A stretch of DNA of 64,000 nucleotides, from NCBI RefSeq assembly GCF_910596095.1, contig NC_056544.1:11331155-11395154 (forward strand). The letters are read 5' to 3'. Origin of the DNA: Thunnus maccoyii (taxonomy: Eukaryota; Chordata; Actinopteri; Scombriformes; Scombridae). The first letter of the stretch is position 1. Each line of letters begins with the position of its first letter. The position numbers and the translations under genes were made by a program. The notes beneath the pieces are model-generated. The model worked only from the letters and a program-made list of their open reading frames with translations. It did no database searches and was not told the DNA's origin. This document shows, piece by piece, positions 26,501-38,059 of the stretch.

Positions 26501-29500
26501 GTTTCCTCTGCTCACCGTGTTCATGTCGATGGTCATGTTGGCTTGAGAGGAGGTCTGGTTGTCTGACGTGGAGCAGGAGTTCACGGAGGACGGCAGCTGG
26601 ACCAGGCCTGTTTGCTGGAAATTTAAGAGTGATAAATAAAGATTCAGCCATCAAGTGGCAGTTCATAGTTATAACTGGCTATACTGGCTTATCACAGACA
26701 CACTACATTAGGATCTGCCTGTGTTTGATTTGCAGGACGTAAATGGCTACAGAAAAGTACATTTGCATTATACTGTATGTTTATGTCAAAACAAATATCA
26801 TTATTAATTTTTTAACTGTCAAATATTGAGAACTGTATCAAAAAAACGTAACTTTAATCAGAATAAGACATCATAGAGCCCTTATATTTTACTCATGACC
26901 AAGTCAATGAATCATAGTCATATTATTCATTTATGAACTGCTACTACTGTACATCAGAGAAAATCTCCATCAAAGGTTTTAGTTGAGGATGTGAAGTGTT
27001 GATCAGAGGACAGAGAAGAGAGTCCACAGTGCTGAGGCATGTCGATCAATTTGGTTGATACATTTTAATAAAAAAAATTCTTAATTCCACAAATGTTTAA
27101 GGATTCTTCAGACCTGTGGGAACCCTGCACTTTGTACAATCTTTGTGGGAGAGACTGTACACACCTCTCAACCAGAAAGTGAGGTGACAGACAACATTAC
27201 ACAGGTCTGTAGGCTGCTGGTAATTTGAGACTTATTTTCAGCACAATTGTTAATTAGGGAAAAATCTGATTAGGAAAATTATTCTAACGGAAAGAGTGGT
27301 GGAAGGTCAGGACGCATCATCTTCATTCACAGCAATGAGACTTGGTGTTATCTCAGATGTTAATTTATCCACAATCTGCCCAGATCTGGATGCTGCTCTA
27401 ATTAGTTTAAATAATAGGAAACTGATTTTCATAAGTTTTACTGTAGAAGGTTTTATTATGGTAGGTAAATATGACCTGAAAAAACTGGATGCCAGCAGCA
27501 AACCCCTCAGAAACGGAGCTGTGCGGAGTGGATTTTGGCAGTCACAACTGCAGGTTGGGATTACTGTATTTGAGTTGGTGGAGTTTGTTGATTATGATAC
27601 ACATCTTGGAAATAAGCCTTGCATAAAGAGCCTACATGTGGGTAAATACAATCCCTTCAGCATTAACCTTTTTGCAAAGAAGAAGATTTGTTTGAGAGAT
27701 TTGAGTTGGATTTTATTTGACATGGACTTACTAAAGATTATTTTATGCATCAAAAGGGCAATAAGTGCATTCTTCCCGTGTGACTTTTCTTATAAATATT
27801 GCACAAACTGGACAAAAGAGCAAACTCATGCATGAAGAATTAGTTGAACTTGCATTACAAGAATTAAGAATTAAGGAACTGATGAATGAGAAAGCAGAAA
27901 GCAAACACTGATATCGGTTTACAAAAACTGAAAAAAGCAAAAAGTCTGTAAAGGACAAGACAGCCACTTCCACCCACAGAGGTTACCAATCTTGTAATAC
28001 TCTCTGTAGTTTTCATGTGTTTAATGAACAAAGCCAAACCTGTGATTCAGATTTCAAAAACCATCACTTACTTAGTGTATAATTCCTGATATTCCTCTAT
28101 TCTCAAATGCAAGTCTATCTCAGCTGATTATGCTTTTGTGTAACTGTTAGTTTTCATAGATAGAGTGCTGGTAAGAAACTCACCTGCTGGCTCTGGTGGG
28201 TCTGGGACGACGGCTGCTGGTTGAAGAAGGCATACTGGGACAGCTGCTGCTCGAGGTTCATGGCGTTGATGGCCGCCTGGAAGGAAATACAGCAAAAGAT
28301 AAAACATGAAGTTCTACTGTTTTATCAAATATCATTATTTGTGGGCTACTCAGATGACTGATTCCTGCATAAAACTTGTGAAAAAATCATTAAAATCTAA
28401 TATTTTACACCAACATAATGAAAACAAAAAACTATCTTTGGTATTTTAAACACCACACACATAACCTCTTAACCATAACATGACAAAAAAGTCCATCTGA
28501 ACCACTGGGAATTGTCCAAAATAAGTGAATAATCAATTAAGTTTAGCATTATAGATTTTCTAGGGGAAGGGGTCAGGACGGAGAGCTCTGCTGTACCTGA
28601 GAGAGAGTGAGAGGTGGAGATGTCGGGGAGAGCTGCAGGTTCTGGTGCTGGTGGGAATCTCCTGTGTTCAGGATGAGAGGAACCATGTTGTCCTGCCCAG
28701 GCTCCATTTCCATGGTTACTGTGGGCTGAGAGGTGTTCACTCCTACCCAGCACACAAGAATGGCATAATGAAGGAGTTTTAACAGCACATAGAGTCTGAA
28801 ATCAGCACCAAAACTTGGTAAATGTTGAAATGAAAAATCACTGACACATTGCAAATGTTTCCATGTTAAATATGAAAACACGACTGTCCGTCGCGTTACC
28901 TTGTGTGTTCGCCAGTGTGCTGTTAGAGGAGCTGAACGAGGCGGCTGCAGCATCATCCGAGTCCAGCGGGGTGGGCAGTGGAGGAGGGAACTGGATGTTG
29001 GTCAGGTCAGGTAGTGAACCGCCAGTGTTGTGGGCAGCTGGTTTTAGTGAAGTGGTCAACTGCTGGTCCGGAGATGGGAATATGCTGCCGAAAACAGACG
29101 TGCGCAGTGAACTTGACAGCGATGACAAGATTAATACACTGGAAAATGTCAGCGATGAGATGAAGGAGCAGAAACATAAACACTGGATAGCTTATGCAGA
29201 TTACTGAGCAATGCTTAAAAATGTTTTACATTACAATCAACTCAGAAATATTTGGCTTGCATTTGGTTAGTGGGACTCTACTGCTTCTGGCTACACACTC
29301 ATTACTTTGGCAGTCGAGTGAGTAAATGGAAGTGATGCTTAATTATAGTCAGATGGCTTCAATTTAAAGCCATGTTTTATTCATGTTTCTTCGGATGTGT
29401 GTAAATATGCACTCATTTGAAGCGGACTGTAACACAGTTTTTACTTTCACTGACATCCAACGTTATAAAGGTGCAGCTAGAGCTAAAACATTCTCATCAT

Positions 29501-32500
29501 CATTTCATTATGTTAATCAGACTTCAGAAAATGTATCCTTAGACCAGCTCTGAAGAGAAGAAACAGTACAATACTCACTGGATTCCTGGAACTTTGCAGG
29601 GCTTGGACCTTGAAATGTTCTGAAGGGGAAAATATAATTAATAGCTTGAGTATTGTGGAGACCACAGATAAAAACACATAGAAACATGTATGTGAGTTTA
29701 AATGTCACACCTTTTTGCAGTCCCAGTTCTGTTCTTGCCCATCTTCATCAACGTCCTGTTTAATTGCTTCAGATCCTGGTACAGTTAGCAGGAGAACTGG
29801 AGAGATGGAGAAAAAAAATATGTCCTCAGTCTCTTGGGTCTACAGATGTCCAGCCTGTATGAGCGTATAATAATCACAGCCCACATGTCCTCATTTATTA
29901 TGATCAAGGGATATTTAAACAGAAAATAACACACAAAGAAGAGAAGGAAGGAAGATAATGGAAAAACAGGAAGAAAGAAAAAAAGACTAAAAGTATGACA
30001 GGAAAGTAAAAGATACAATTTATACTGAATGTGAATGAGGGACAAAATGAAAAAAATGTCTCCAAGGAGATTCATACAAAATGAGTCAAAGCGCTTCTGA
30101 TATTAAAATAATCTGCCTCACGCTGCCATTAGCGCTAAAATTCATCGGACACTTGAATGCACCCCGTCTTCTCAGCAGTAATTTTCCTCCTCTGCCTTCA
30201 AAGCCACATTGAAACCCTTTCATCATACACTGGAGGGCACTCGACTGAACCGTCAAGAGAAAAGCAGCAAAATAACACACAAATAAACAAGCTTACAACA
30301 AAAAACCCCCAACCACCATCACCAACTGCTGCAGATCATTTCAAAAACACCTGAATGGTCTGGTCTGGTTAAGAATGGACTCATTTGAAGCAGAGCTATG
30401 TATGGTGGCTCAATAAAAAATAGAAGTTTGAATTAAAAAATGACTCTTTGAGATCATTTGTACCTCGTTTTGGCTGGAGCTCCTGTGATCCTCCAGTGAA
30501 GGAGGCCTGCTGGGGAGGAGTTAGTGTGCTCTGGTGCAGTGCTGAGTCAGAGTTTGTCCTGCAGCACAAGAATGTGCACAATCACACAGTGCAATTTACA
30601 GTAAAATAAAAGAAACCAAATACTGTATGTTTAGAAGCAGAGAAAACACATGTCATTCAATTGCTAGAAAAAAACTGTTCTACAGCAGCTACAAACCCTT
30701 TTATACAAAATCATCTGGGCATAAACCACAATTATCAACACAATTTAGCCATTGTGACTGCTTTTCAAGCTCACCAAGAGTTTACACTGGTCTACAAAAA
30801 CCACACAATTGGCACATCATGTTGTGTAAGAGTTTAAGATCATATCTCTTTGTGACCAAACTGAGCCTATGACTAAGTAAAGCAGTCACAATTATATCAA
30901 ATATGTTGTGACTTTTAAAGCAAGAATATAGTACAATCTGATCCTTTGTGGTGGCTTATGATAAAAAATGTAAATGCAGCATGTTTGTCTATAACAATCT
31001 ACAGTAAAAGTAAGTCATTAAATGTGTGATGTTGCAATATGTTTTCATAGTTGTCTTGTATTGCTGATTTGACAGGGCAGTGTGGTACAAGTCATAATTC
31101 TGAGGCTATGTGAAGGATTTATTATGATCATTATAAAAAGAGTAAACAGTAACACATACAGTCATGCAGAGACAGACAGTGTTTTATCGTTTGAGGCTGT
31201 CATACCTCCTCCAGCTGGTATCAGGTGGCGGTGACAGATATACTGAGCCATATGGACAGCTGTCAATGTGAGATCGCGAGTTAAGAAAATACAGCTGGCA
31301 GACTCAATGCATTCATTCCTGTGAATTCTTTTAACCAAAGAAGCTATAATAAAAAGTATTCTGCTGATGGTACCTCAAATAAAACCAGCATGTGATTAAA
31401 GTGAGGAATAATGAGCAGTGAGCTTCATGTCACGGTTTGATATTTGTCAGGGCTGGCTCATTGTACATGCTGCTTATTACAGACCTTCCGACCAAACACA
31501 TTCATGGTTTGACTTTAATCACACACTGATGTAACTTACTAGCATGCACAAAACAAGTTGAGTAATTCTGACTCCAGTTACCCAAATAATCCTATGTATG
31601 AAAAACACAGGAAGGGTGTTACTGTTGAATTGCAACATATTCAAATGTGTTTACGAGTGCGGACAAAATATTCAGTCACATTTGAGTATAACACAATGCA
31701 AATCACTACCAACACAAACTACAGGGGTGCTTTCAGAAAATATTAACACACTCAAGACAATTTTCAGACAATCATTAGTAATCAAACTAAGGAATTATTT
31801 GTTCATTTCAAGTTAAAATATCTGCGTCACGTAGCAATAATACAGTCGTTAAAGCAAAAAAAAAAAAATCAATATCTGTCACAATATTGCAATAGCCAAA
31901 ATCCCATAAATATGTAGTATCATATCACAATTTGTGTACTAATATTGATCGGTCACCTATCTCTACTGCAGAGTGACAAGATTAAAGCCCCCGCAGGTGT
32001 TTTTGCCTGATTAGTCTTCTCAAGTCTGAGTGTGATTACATTTCCTTCACTTTTGTTAGTTTTGTTGCCTATTAGTAGATTGAGTCTGGTGACATGATGT
32101 TATTCCCAGCATAACTCCACTCACAAAGGTCTAATCAACCAGATTTATTTAAAACACCTGTGTGGATGTAAAGTGGACACCTTTCTACCTAAAAGACCTT
32201 CAAATAGCCCACTGACTACTCATAAATGAATATTCAACAAAGCCACGTAGTATGCTTTTAAATGAGATTCAGACCTCTGAAAATGATGATATATGGGAAA
32301 TTGAATAAGACATCACCTCACAAACAGTGATCAGACTCAGCATATGTAACAAAAGTAACAGACAACTTTAAAGGATATCTGGCGCCCATGTTTGTCAATA
32401 GACAGGGGCTTTCGGTGGGGTGATGTGATGCGGTTCCGGTCTCGGTAGACCCTGTCCACCAACCCGTGGTGTCGCGTCGATCTGTTGGTGTCCAATCCTG

Positions 32501-32655
32501 AATTCTAACAATAGGAAAAAAGGAAAAAAATGAAATCACCTGATCAAGTTGTGAACATTTCCTTCCATTTCCAAGCTAATACTTTTGATCGACGGTTTTC
32601 CCATTGAGTCCCCAATATAATAATAACGACAATAATAATGATAATAATAATAATG

Positions 32656-32695
<40 letters not shown>

Positions 32696-35600
32696 TAATA
32701 ATAATAATAATAATAAAATTGGTTTAATTATACAGCACCTTTCATACATAAAATGCAGCTCAAAGTGCTTTACAGGAGAAAATAAAATCAAAGACACAGG
32801 TAATAAAAACAAGACATGAGGGGCAATTCTATATATAAAAAGAGCAATAAAAAAGAGCAATTAAAGAATAAAAAAACAATTTAAAAAAGCATAAAACAGG
32901 TATAAAGGTTTAAAAGAAGTATCAAATTAAAACAGAGATGTTAAAAAAATAAAACTAATTAAAAGCAAGATCATAAACATAGGGTAAAATAAAAGTTGCT
33001 TGTCTAATTTGTGGTGGGAGTATGTTCCAACCTTTGATACATAAAAACCACAAAGCTGCTTCACAATACTTTTTGTAGTTCATTTTTGGAACATTTAGCA
33101 AGCCTGCACTACATGACCCGAGGGGTTTGGAACATACTCGGATAAGCAATCAGAAATGTATGAAGGTGCTGAACCATTACAAGCCTATGAAAAGGTAAAA
33201 CAAGTTTAAAATCAATCCTCAGATATACAGGCAGCCAGTGTAATGATGCTAAAACTGGGGTAATGTGATCTCTTTTCCTTGTTCTTATTAAAACCCTGGC
33301 TGCCGAATTCTGCACAAGCTGCAGCCTATCAATGTTTTTTTTTCAGTAATCCTGAATAAAGTGCATTACAATAATCCGGGCGAGAAAATACAAAAGCATG
33401 AGTCATCTTTTTGTCATCTTCCAGTGTAAGGTAGGGTGATAAAAGGCAATCTTTGTAACACTGTGAATTAAAATTTAACTCAGAATCAACAATAACACCA
33501 AGGTTTTTTACTTCCGACTTGTTCTGTGGTGCCAGACTTCCAAGATTGCTAAAACTTGTACCAATTACGAGAATTTCTGTTTTGTCTTCATTTAATTTAA
33601 CAAAATTATTGCTCATCCACTGTTCCATGCTGGAGAGGCAATTTATAATAGGATTTAATGCATGAGAGTCATCTAGAACTGCAATTAAATACAACTGAGT
33701 GTCATCAGCATAACAATCATAATTCACATCATGATCACCAATAATTTCACAAAGTGGTAGCATATATAAACAAAATCATGGAGGACCAAGAACTGAACCC
33801 TGCAGAATACCAAAAAGGCTATCATGCTTTACAGAGACAGGGTCGCCAAGACTAACAGAATATCTTCTGCTAATGAGGTATGTGTTAAACCAATTTAGAA
33901 CTGTACCTTTTTTGACCAATCCAATTTTCAAGTCTGTCTAGACGAATCTTGTGATCTACTGTGTTGAATGCAGAAGTATCAGAATAGATATTTTTTTGCT
34001 TTCTGCGCTCACTCTAAGATCATTAGTTATTTTTACCAGTGTCGTTTTGATTTCTGTGTCCCCTTCTAAAGACAATTATGCCTAAGAAACTAACAATGTT
34101 GAACTTTTCCTTATCCCAACTTACACTGTCCTTGGCCCACAGATAGAAGCCTGTTTTCTGACCTCTCTGATAAAATGTGATACCTGTACTGTATGTACAG
34201 TAGAGTGGGGAAAAAATTGATGTTGCTCAGGGCAAAAATGCCTATGAAAGATTGGAAAATGCCAATAAAATTAAAAATGAGGGTCTGAAAAGTGCCCACG
34301 ATAATAAGGATGTTGGTTGTGTTGTGTTTTTTAATAGTCTGTTATAGAGTTGTATCGTACAGATTTTTAATACATTCTTTTCAAGCTATTCATATCATTA
34401 AATTACATAAACGCCTTATTTTTTTTGCAAAATTCAAAGCCTCTACACACCCACACAGGTGCTTTCATTTATTTTGCCTGATTAGACTTCTTCTCAGGAC
34501 AGTGTGGGTGTGTACAGCCAGTGCTTGTGCCTGTTAGGGTGGGACAAATTAGACCTTTCTTATTCTTATTGGTATACAGAGTTTGGTGACCTCATGTAAC
34601 TAACAAGCGGCGCTCCCACCCAACTTCAACCTGAGCAGAGGTCTAATTAGCCATAAATTGACTGCACACCTGTGTAGGAGTGCTGGGCATTCAACTTGGT
34701 TTAAGTGTTTGCCTGTCTTCACATGCATGTCTTGGCGATGCATCATATACAGTACAATTGTATTTTCTAGGATGTAAATGGAAAGCAATAACACAGATCC
34801 ACTAGACAAAGCTTTTCTCCACCAGTTCACTGCAGCACTGGACAAACATTTCTGCGAACATGGAGCAGCTCTTCTCTCTCATATATACAGACTAACACAG
34901 TAGACAATATTGCCATCACACAGAAGGACAATATAAAACCGAGAAACATAAATATAGTAAAACTGTGAAAGCTAGTGTTGTTTCCAGCAATTATTTACTG
35001 TTATTCTGATATGAACATATAGCTCTGTAGAGGAGAGTGAGCAACATACTGTAATGTAAAAAAATAATACAGTTAATGTAGATTGTGCCTTTTTATATTT
35101 ATTCTCTCTTCTACTTATTCTAAACAAAGCACCCTTGTTACTCATATAAATATGTAGTGACACATAAGTATGTCACTTCCTGTGTAGCAGATGATTTAGC
35201 CCAGTTTAATAAAGCAAATGTAAACATTTTAAGCTGAATCAGTATAACAGGATATTATTCAGCCATAGAGATGTACATAAGGAATACTTATTTATATGAA
35301 ACAGCTGTGGACGATTACAGAAAAACACATCTTGGCACAAACTAAATGTTAATTTGGGAACATTATAATCTTGACGAAGGTTAGACTGTTGTATTAGACA
35401 GCATTAGTTTCAGCTAGATATACCTAATAAACTGGCAACCAAATGTATCAATACTATCACAAAAACTTTATAGTGAAGAAGAAGAAGAAGAAGAAGAAGA
35501 AGAAGAAGAAGGCATAAATAATCTCTCACCTGAAAAGACACATCAACAGTGCTGTTTCCAATCTGATTGACGTTTGGCAAAGATCCTCCATAGTACTGGC

Positions 35601-37911
35601 CACGGTTCTGTCCCAGCTGCAAATACTGAGTCTTCTGCAACTGTAACTGGAAGCAGAACAACACAAGGTAAGACAGGCGGATAGTGTGCGCACTTTACGT
35701 AAGACATAAATATGATAATTTCATGTTCCAGAGGAAAAAAACAACTCTGTGTTATTTAAAAGATTGATATCCTCAGTTTACTATTGTCAACATGGCAGCA
35801 CAGTGTGAATTTAATAACTTTTACATGTGACGAGATGATAAGAAACTTTAGTTGGAAGAACAGAACTTCAGAGAGAGATCGATATCGCTTCCAAAAGCAA
35901 GCTCCCTAAACTCCCTCCTGACAGTGTTTATTTCCAAACAGCCTCCAGTTCCATTTCCCATTAGAGTGACCATAACCGGTCAATTAAATTTTCTCATGCA
36001 AGCCCACTGCTCACTGTTGGCAGGGCAGAAAATCTAATAATAACAATTACTAAGCCTGCATCGCTGTTGTAGTTTGATAAGCCTCCAACCTGAGAGTTTA
36101 TTTCTTTAAATATGTTCTCTTTTAACAAAGGATCACAAATACTGTCACATCTCTGGATCAGGAAGAGGCCAATCCCAATCCTTTAAACCGCAGCAAGACA
36201 GGTGCAGAAAAGCCGAGACAGAGAGAGAAAGAGAGGCAGAGAGAGGCTGAAGGAGAGACGGATGGGGACGGGGTGAAAAGAGTGAAACTCTAAACCTGAG
36301 GCCTGCTTCACACAGGTCTAACTTTGACTCAGATGAGAGCTTCCTACCACTTGTATTTGCATTAATGCAAATAAAATTCACAAGAAATGAACCCGAGGAC
36401 CTCCGTCAGGGTGAAAAAAATATATTTTCTGACTAACCTGTGTAGACATGTACTGCAAAAAAAACCACATTGTACTGCTGACAGAATTTATTCATCAATT
36501 GGTTTGTAGGAGATTAATAAAATAAATAACAATTTTACCATTGTATTGATCCAAACTTCTCCTAAGGCTTTATAAACAGGCCTTTTTCACAGCCGACATT
36601 TTGATGTATCATAGTAGAAACAGCACAGGTGTTACTAACATTAGCGACGGACTCTGTTCCATCTAAATGTGCCAGTAAACCAAGACCGTGAGCCAGCGCG
36701 TACAACACCAGGACCCTGAAACTGAATCAGCTAAATGGAATTCAGTCATCATTAATTTTATTATTTACATGTGTTTTCCCACAGTGACATGTAAAAACGT
36801 CTTTCCTGAAAAATGCCCATAGAAAGACTTGGTTTCTTGGTTGCATTTTGGCTGTTGCTCAGACTAAATTTGCAGTTTTTAAAACTGAATATAATAACTT
36901 GTAATCAGCATTTGTCTACTTATTCCTGACACAGAGACTAAATAAAACACAGATTCATTGAAAAAATAGCTTTGATTGCTATAATGAAAATAATCCAATA
37001 GCATCTCCATAACAGCAGGAGTATAGTCTGATAGTTAGTTGTTTTCTTCCACATGCACATTCCTTTTCTGCATGTTGACAGGTACAGAAAACAACAATGT
37101 TTCCTGTGTGTAGCTTTGGTTGAAGTCTGTCTGCCCATCATGTATCCACTCAACAGCAGTCACTACTGAAGCCCAGCCTCCATAGGATTTATTTTGGAGG
37201 CCTGTGCTGTATGTGGCTTAAATTCCACATAATCTGCTGGCCTTCATCTTTGGTGTTTGGATGTCAATCATGTTGCACAGGCCTGAGGACCTGTCAGACA
37301 AGTTTACTTAACCACGGCGCACACACACCTCATAGAGCCACTCCTGCCATAATTATTCTGTATTAAAGATAAATGTCTGATTTAATGGGTAACGTCGTTT
37401 TGTCTAATCAACCCTTCTCTGAGCGCACGAGACGAGGAAAAAAAATCATAGCTGCATTTGGGCGCGCGCTGTCAAATACGCATGCACGCCCCTTTGCTTC
37501 CACTTGCGTGGGACAGAAATTGAAATAACTTTTTTCGGACGAGGGTCCCTGACATCCATCTGTACATTACAGGACAGTTACCTCCTGCCAGCTCTGGTCG
37601 TTGTGGTCCGCAGGAGAGAAAAGGCTACAGCTGGCAGGAAGCGTCGTTTGTTATTGTTTACCTATCTGCTCTGGCTGCGTGCAGCCGCCGCGCTACAAAT
37701 GCATATTTGACAGCTCGCAGTGAAAACAAACGCAGAAGAGGTGGCGCGGGAGGGGGGGAAAAAAAGCAGAAACCGGTTTCATTACCCTCGCTGCCCGGGT
37801 AATGCTGAGGTCTTTCATCACTTCTTCAAATGCCGCCGTCTCCTCCGCCTGCTTTTGGTTATGTAAAGCGATTTTCTCGCTGAATTTCCGCGGATTGTTC
37901 GAAGTCGCCAT
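20515..37911 (-). CDS. crtc1: CREB-regulated transcription coactivator 1 (complete)
   Basis: CRTC1 is a cAMP/Ca2+-controlled coactivator that enters the nucleus when dephosphorylated and binds the CREB bZIP. Fifteen exons join in phase: 37786-37911, 35530-35646, 32379-32504, 31206-31267, 30464-30558, 29711-29796, 29579-29619, 28900-29084, 28597-28742, 28184-28276, 26516-26614, 24749-24853, 22023-22106, 21702-21882, 20515-20720; 583 residues (human 634). The CREB-binding domain is residues 1-42 ([20 protein letters not shown]). The SIK/AMPK site is kept at Ser147 in RTNSDSAL (human Ser151). [12 protein letters not shown] and the calcineurin-docking-like PNIILT are present. The C-terminal activation domain ends [13 protein letters not shown], distinctive for CRTC1 rather than CRTC2/3. 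Intron 3 is AT-AC (separate entry). Confidence 0.97.
22645..22724. mobile_element. Short foldback MITE in crtc1 intron
   Basis: Two 25-nt arms (22645-22669 and 22700-22724) are reverse complements with one mismatch, beginning ACAGTACCAGTC and ending GACTGGTACTGT, around a 30-nt centre. I recognise the motif as a common fish palindromic element; the family name is not certain. Confidence 0.7.
24629..24641. repeat. Poly-G run in crtc1 intron
   Basis: A homopolymer of 12 or more G (plus strand) just downstream of crtc1 exon 12; prone to sequencing error. Confidence 0.6.
25161..25496. mobile_element. Non-autonomous hAT-like MITE (TAGGGCTGCA family) in crtc1 intron
   Basis: It starts TAGGGCTGCAGCTAAC and ends GTTGCAGCTGTA, so the ends are inverted. 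The internal phrases 'cccaaggtgacgtcttcaaa' and 'ttgtttt gtccgaccaac' match an element I know to be very abundant in spiny-rayed fish. No coding capacity. A clear target duplication was not found. Confidence 0.7.
26159..26436. mobile_element. Tc1/mariner-like MITE in crtc1 intron
   Basis: The left end 'tgccttgcagaagtattta' and the right end 'gggtctgaatacttaaacaa' followed by 'ggtgca' are imperfect inverted repeats (compare AAGTATTTAGA with TCTGAATACTT). The pattern is familiar from many fish introns. The reading frame on the minus strand across this element is not a gene. Confidence 0.6.
27296..27835 (+). other. Unrecognised 179-codon open frame antisense to crtc1, probably chance
   Basis: It begins with ATG and stays open for 540 nt, longer than usual in this AT-rich intron. 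The product shows no signal peptide, membrane segment, repeat or motif I know, and no splice or promoter context supports it. It lies wholly inside the crtc1 intron between exons 10 and 11. Listed so that it can be checked; I expect it is not a gene. Confidence 0.12.
31268..32378 (-). other. U12-type AT-AC intron of crtc1 (intron 3)
   Basis: No GT-AG solution joins exon 3 to exon 4 at the conserved Gln/Ile position. Read on the minus strand, the intron begins ATATCCTTT directly after the CAG codon at 32379-32381, matching the minor-spliceosome donor, and ends in AC at 31268-31269. TTCTTAAC, matching the U12 branch consensus, lies at 31280-31287, with its branch adenosine about 13 nt before the intron end. 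Phase is preserved (exon 3 is 126 nt; exon 4 adds 62 nt). Confidence 0.88.
31985..32200. mobile_element. Dispersed MITE-like repeat, copy 1 (inside the AT-AC intron)
   Basis: Shares a series of phrases in the same order with 34,440-34,720: 'caggtg', 'ttgcctgattag', 'cttctc', 'ggtga', 'ggtctaat' and 'cacctgtgt'. The ends are inverted (TGATTAG near the left, CTAATCA near the right). Confidence 0.5.
32613..32716. repeat. (TAA)n trinucleotide microsatellite in crtc1 intron 2
   Basis: An almost uninterrupted AAT/TAA array with a few GAT and AAC interruptions. It sits just beyond the 3' end of the LINE at 32,718, consistent with growth from that element's tail. Confidence 0.85.
32718..34070 (-). 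mobile_element. 5'-truncated, degraded L2/Rex1-type LINE in crtc1 intron 2
   Basis: Minus-strand fragments of a reverse transcriptase are visible in order: [15 protein letters not shown] and LQGSVLGP, then the catalytic YADDTQLY (about 33,690-33,720), [46 protein letters not shown], and [20 protein letters not shown]. The 3' end has the 'cagcacctttcatacataaa' tail. Frameshifts, stops and an internal deletion show it is dead. It lies in the same orientation as crtc1. Confidence 0.85.
34440..34720. mobile_element. Dispersed MITE-like repeat, copy 2 (crtc1 intron 2)
   Basis: Same order of phrases as copy 1 at 31,985-32,200. Left end 'acacaggtgctttc...ttgcctgattagac', right end 'gtctaattagcc...cacacctgtgtag', giving inverted ends. 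The two copies lie on either side of crtc1 exon 3. Confidence 0.55.
35476..35511. repeat. (GAA)n microsatellite beside crtc1 exon 2
   Basis: About twelve GAA units on the plus strand (TTC on the transcribed strand), starting roughly 20 nt inside the intron after the exon 2 donor. Confidence 0.9.
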
Positions 37912-37978
37912 GTTTCGCTCTTCTGCTCCGTTTTCCTTCAGTGGTCAGTGTCAAGTCACACAGAGTGAGGACACGCTA

Positions 37979-37988
37979 CTTCCGGTTA
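37979..37988. promoter_or_regulatory. ETS-type site in the crtc1 promoter
   Basis: ACTTCCGGTT (reverse complement AACCGGAAGT) matches the GABPA/ELK consensus, about 70 nt upstream of the crtc1 start codon. Sites of this kind are common in TATA-less promoters; use here is inference. Confidence 0.45.
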
Positions 37989-38003
37989 GAGGTACAACAA
38001 AAC

Positions 38004-38041
38004 GATGGATGCATTATAAGAGCGCTCATAATACATCCATG
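38004..38041. mobile_element. 38-bp palindromic MITE remnant with perfect 8-bp target duplication
   Basis: The element begins GATGGATGCATTATAAGAGC and ends GCTCATAATACATCCATG, almost perfect reverse complements with no internal sequence. It is flanked on both sides by the identical 8-mer AACAAAAC (37996-38003 and 38042-38049). The same termini bound the 485-bp element at 38,270-38,754. It lies 93 nt upstream of the crtc1 start codon. Confidence 0.88.
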
Positions 38042-38059
38042 AACAAAACACGAGTGTAA

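Noticed and set aside
33109..33763. Reverse-transcriptase frames as a host gene
   Set aside because: They belong to a frameshifted, truncated LINE inside crtc1 intron 2.
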